From assembly GCA_026874595.1 (NCBI GenBank), contig CM049320.1, forward strand, positions 39,682,714 through 39,746,713: 64,000 nucleotides of DNA, given 5' to 3'. Position numbers and translations under genes: made by a program. The notes beneath the pieces were generated by a model. That model was not told the DNA's origin and made no database searches. It saw only the letters and a list, made by a program, of their open reading frames with translations. Each line of letters opens with the position of its first letter. Position 1 is the stretch's first letter. This DNA comes from Sipunculus nudus. Its lineage: Eukaryota > Annelida > Sipuncula > Golfingiida > Sipunculidae. Below, one piece after another: positions 61,835 to 64,000 of the stretch.

Positions 61835-62390
61835 TTATCTTTGTTTTATTTTATTCTCTCATTGCCTTTATGTTTATTATACACTTATTTCCTTGTTATA
61901 CATTATTCGCTCATTACCATCATATTGATTATACTCTCCCTGCTTTGTTAATAACTGTTCTCTCATTGCCTTGAAATCGAATATTCTGTCCTTATCTTGA
62001 TATTTCCTATTCCGTCTAATTGCCTTTTATTTATTTTCCCTTCAATGTCCGGAAAATTATTTAACTCTGATTGATTTTTATTTGACTCTCATTGCCTGTT
62101 TTTTTTATTATTCTCTCTCATTGACTTGACATAATTAATATGTCTCACTGCCTTGTTTTCTATTAATCTCTCCTTGCCATATTTATTATGCTGTCTCATT
62201 ACCTTACACATTGAATCATATTTTCATCCTGTCTCATTATCTAACACATTTGAAACATATTTTCATCTTGTCTCATTATGTTACACATTTGAAACATATT
62301 TTCATGTTCATACATGAAAACCTTCGGAAGAAAGCCTTCTTGATTTTCTTGTATTAATAAAACAACTGACATAAGCATATACATAAAAAG
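61600..62390. repeat. Module C, recent copy
   Basis: Equivalent of 46985-47770, including a (TA)n tract with interruptions at 61782-61831 and the triple 38-39-bp repeat near 62190-62305. Confidence 0.85.
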
Positions 62391-62956
62391 TCTTCATTGC
62401 CTTGTTATTTAATTGCTTAAGTACTGGTGCTTTGTGCACAGCGTACTTTTTCTTATCAGATTTCCGGACTTCCTACGTTTATTTCGCGGCTGTTATAAAC
62501 TGCTGTCGTACTTTATCTTTAGCTCCTAACCTTTAGCCACTGCTTTATTCAGAAAAAAACTTTAGAAAACCTTATTCAGAAAAAAAACTTTATTTCAAAA
62601 GTTAGAGTTAGACAATGCAACACCAGGCTATCATAGGTATTTATTATAACCTCATTTCGTATTATTCCTTATTCGCTCATTGCCTTGTTATTTGTTATTC
62701 TGTCTCATTGATGTTATTTATTATTCACTCATTGCTTTCTTATTGTTATCTTATGCCTTTAGTTTCTATACCGCTGCTATTCCCTTATTTTTTTAAGAGG
62801 ATCAATACTAGACGTACTTGTTTGTTTTATTGGCCAAAGCCAAGGAAACTATCATATGCTTGAGATTTGTTAGTAATTAATCGTACATGGTGCATTCTAT
62901 AACTTTTCTATCGTTTCAGGATGTTCTAAGCTTTATACACGAATACAAGTGGGATC

Positions 62957-63890
62957 TTTATAAGGGCATTCCTGGCATAAAATGGCTGGGCACCTGCTCT
63001 AGGCTGAAATGACCTCGCTGGAGGGTATTCTTACGCATGCTTTACCAAGATTCCTTTCTTTAATTTTTGAAAATAATATCAATTAACAGTCGCACTGGTT
63101 TTACCTGTAACAACACCTGGTAGGAACAACCAGTCGATAGATGCCTGTACAATATTAGGGTGGAGACTTTGAAACGTTTCCATTGTTCGAGTTCCTCTTC
63201 GGGTTTTCGAAAACAGTTTTACCAATCGAGGCATTCAGCACCCTTGGGAATGGGGTGTCTGTGGCGCACGAAGTGTGAGCCGATACTCGGATGTGGGGTC
63301 GCACTCCTATATTTCTAGCTGTTGGACATAGAGAATCAATGCGAACGCTTGTACTGGGTTTTGACCATTGCCAGTTATTTAAAAAAAACAGTCACTTGTG
63401 TAAACACGGTACTTACAACTTACCTTTATAAGGGCATTCTGGCATGAAATGGCTGGGCACCTGCCCTAGGCTGAAATGACCTCGCTGGAGGGTATCCTTA
63501 CGCATGCTTAACTAAGATTCGTTTCTTTAATTTTTGAAAATAATATCAATTAACAGTCGCACTGTTTTTACCTGTAACAACACCTGGAAGGAACAACCAG
63601 CCGATAGATGCCTGTACAATATTAGGGTGGAGACTTTGAAACGTTTCCATTGTTCGAGTTCCTCCTCGGGTTTTCGAAAACAGTTTTACCAATCGAGGCA
63701 TTCAGCACCCTTGGGAATGGGGTGGCTGTGGCGCACGAAGTGTGAGCCGAGACTCGGATGTGGGGTCGCACTCCTATATTTCTAGCTTTTGGACATAGAG
63801 ATTCAATGCGAACGCTTGTACTGGGTTCTGACCATTGCCAGTTATTTAAAAGAACAGTCACTTGTGTAAACACGGTACTTACAACTTACC
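62957..63890. repeat. 468-bp tandem pair, recent copy
   Basis: Equivalent of 48345-49285: the ATAAGGGCATTC segment recurs about 468 bp apart. The minus-strand frame 63622-63873 and its copy 1 twin 49016-49267 are similar because the DNA is recently duplicated, not because of demonstrated coding constraint. Confidence 0.9.
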
Positions 63891-64000
63891 CTTTGATTTC
63901 ACTCCAGTGAATAAAACATGTTATGACACTTTGACTATATTTATTTAAAAAATAATACGATTACAACGTAGAATTAAAATCAGTTTACACAGCCCTTCAA

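Larger units (their letters stand above)
57098..64000. repeat. Segmental duplication, copy 2
   Basis: Near-identical to 42266-49394, direct orientation, offset 14832 bp at the left and 14606 bp at the right edge of the window. Includes modules C, B, D, the candidate exon and the 468-bp tandem pair. Continues beyond 64000. Left edge abuts the 5' end of the LINE relic. Confidence 0.97.

Overview
The window is eukaryotic, intron-rich, AT-rich nuclear DNA dominated by repeats. No operons, rRNA, CRISPR array or intact tRNA were seen. Almost all long reading frames lie inside repeats and have no protein-like content. The best guess for the host is a marine lophotrochozoan, probably a bivalve or other mollusc. 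The reasons are a dispersed repeat headed by an AGCTCAG/CTGAGCT hairpin and GTCCGTC runs, TTAA-flanked AAAGGGAC-type small transposons, many long (TA)n tracts, and a non-LTR retrotransposon relic of a style common in mollusc genomes. This is pattern memory, not a database result.

Layout. (1) 1-3176: GC-richer satellite array, 24 copies of a monomer with a 19-bp dyad, in two length classes (about 100 and 138 bp) with higher-order order; it runs off the left edge. (2) 3177-5630: mostly unique sequence with a possible tRNA-derived SINE head. (3) 5631-27690: three tandem segmental copies of a roughly 9-kb unit, differing by kilobase-scale indels. The junction between copies 2 and 3 holds a tandem repeat of about 150 bp whose monomers carry palindromic AGGTCA half-sites. 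(4) 27690-32147: lower-repeat DNA with one convincing exon (31021-31116, probably part of a MIB/HERC2 domain) and a 33-nt-stem hairpin. (5) 32148-50910: a diverged tandem array of about 4.6-kb macro-units built from recurring modules (called A, B, C and D here), with a TTAA-flanked MITE at 40676-41164. (6) 50911-57097: unique DNA with a second good exon (52678-52823), another copy of the hairpin-headed repeat, and a decayed minus-strand LINE. (7) 57098-64000: a recent, near-identical copy of 42266-49394, whose left edge coincides with the 5' end of the LINE relic. A candidate exon ending in a consensus donor is present in both copies (46638-46752 and 61239-61353).

The gene content is therefore sparse: three or four candidate internal exons, all on the plus strand, in long introns or intergenic DNA. 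Whether they belong to one gene cannot be decided here, but the phases of 46638-46752 and 52678-52823 are compatible with direct splicing. No complete gene, promoter or poly(A) site could be supported. The most interesting items are the transposon-borne arrays of perfect inverted AGGTCA palindromes (nuclear-receptor/ERE-like), the ordered dyad satellite, the nested duplication history, and the hairpin at 31671-31751.
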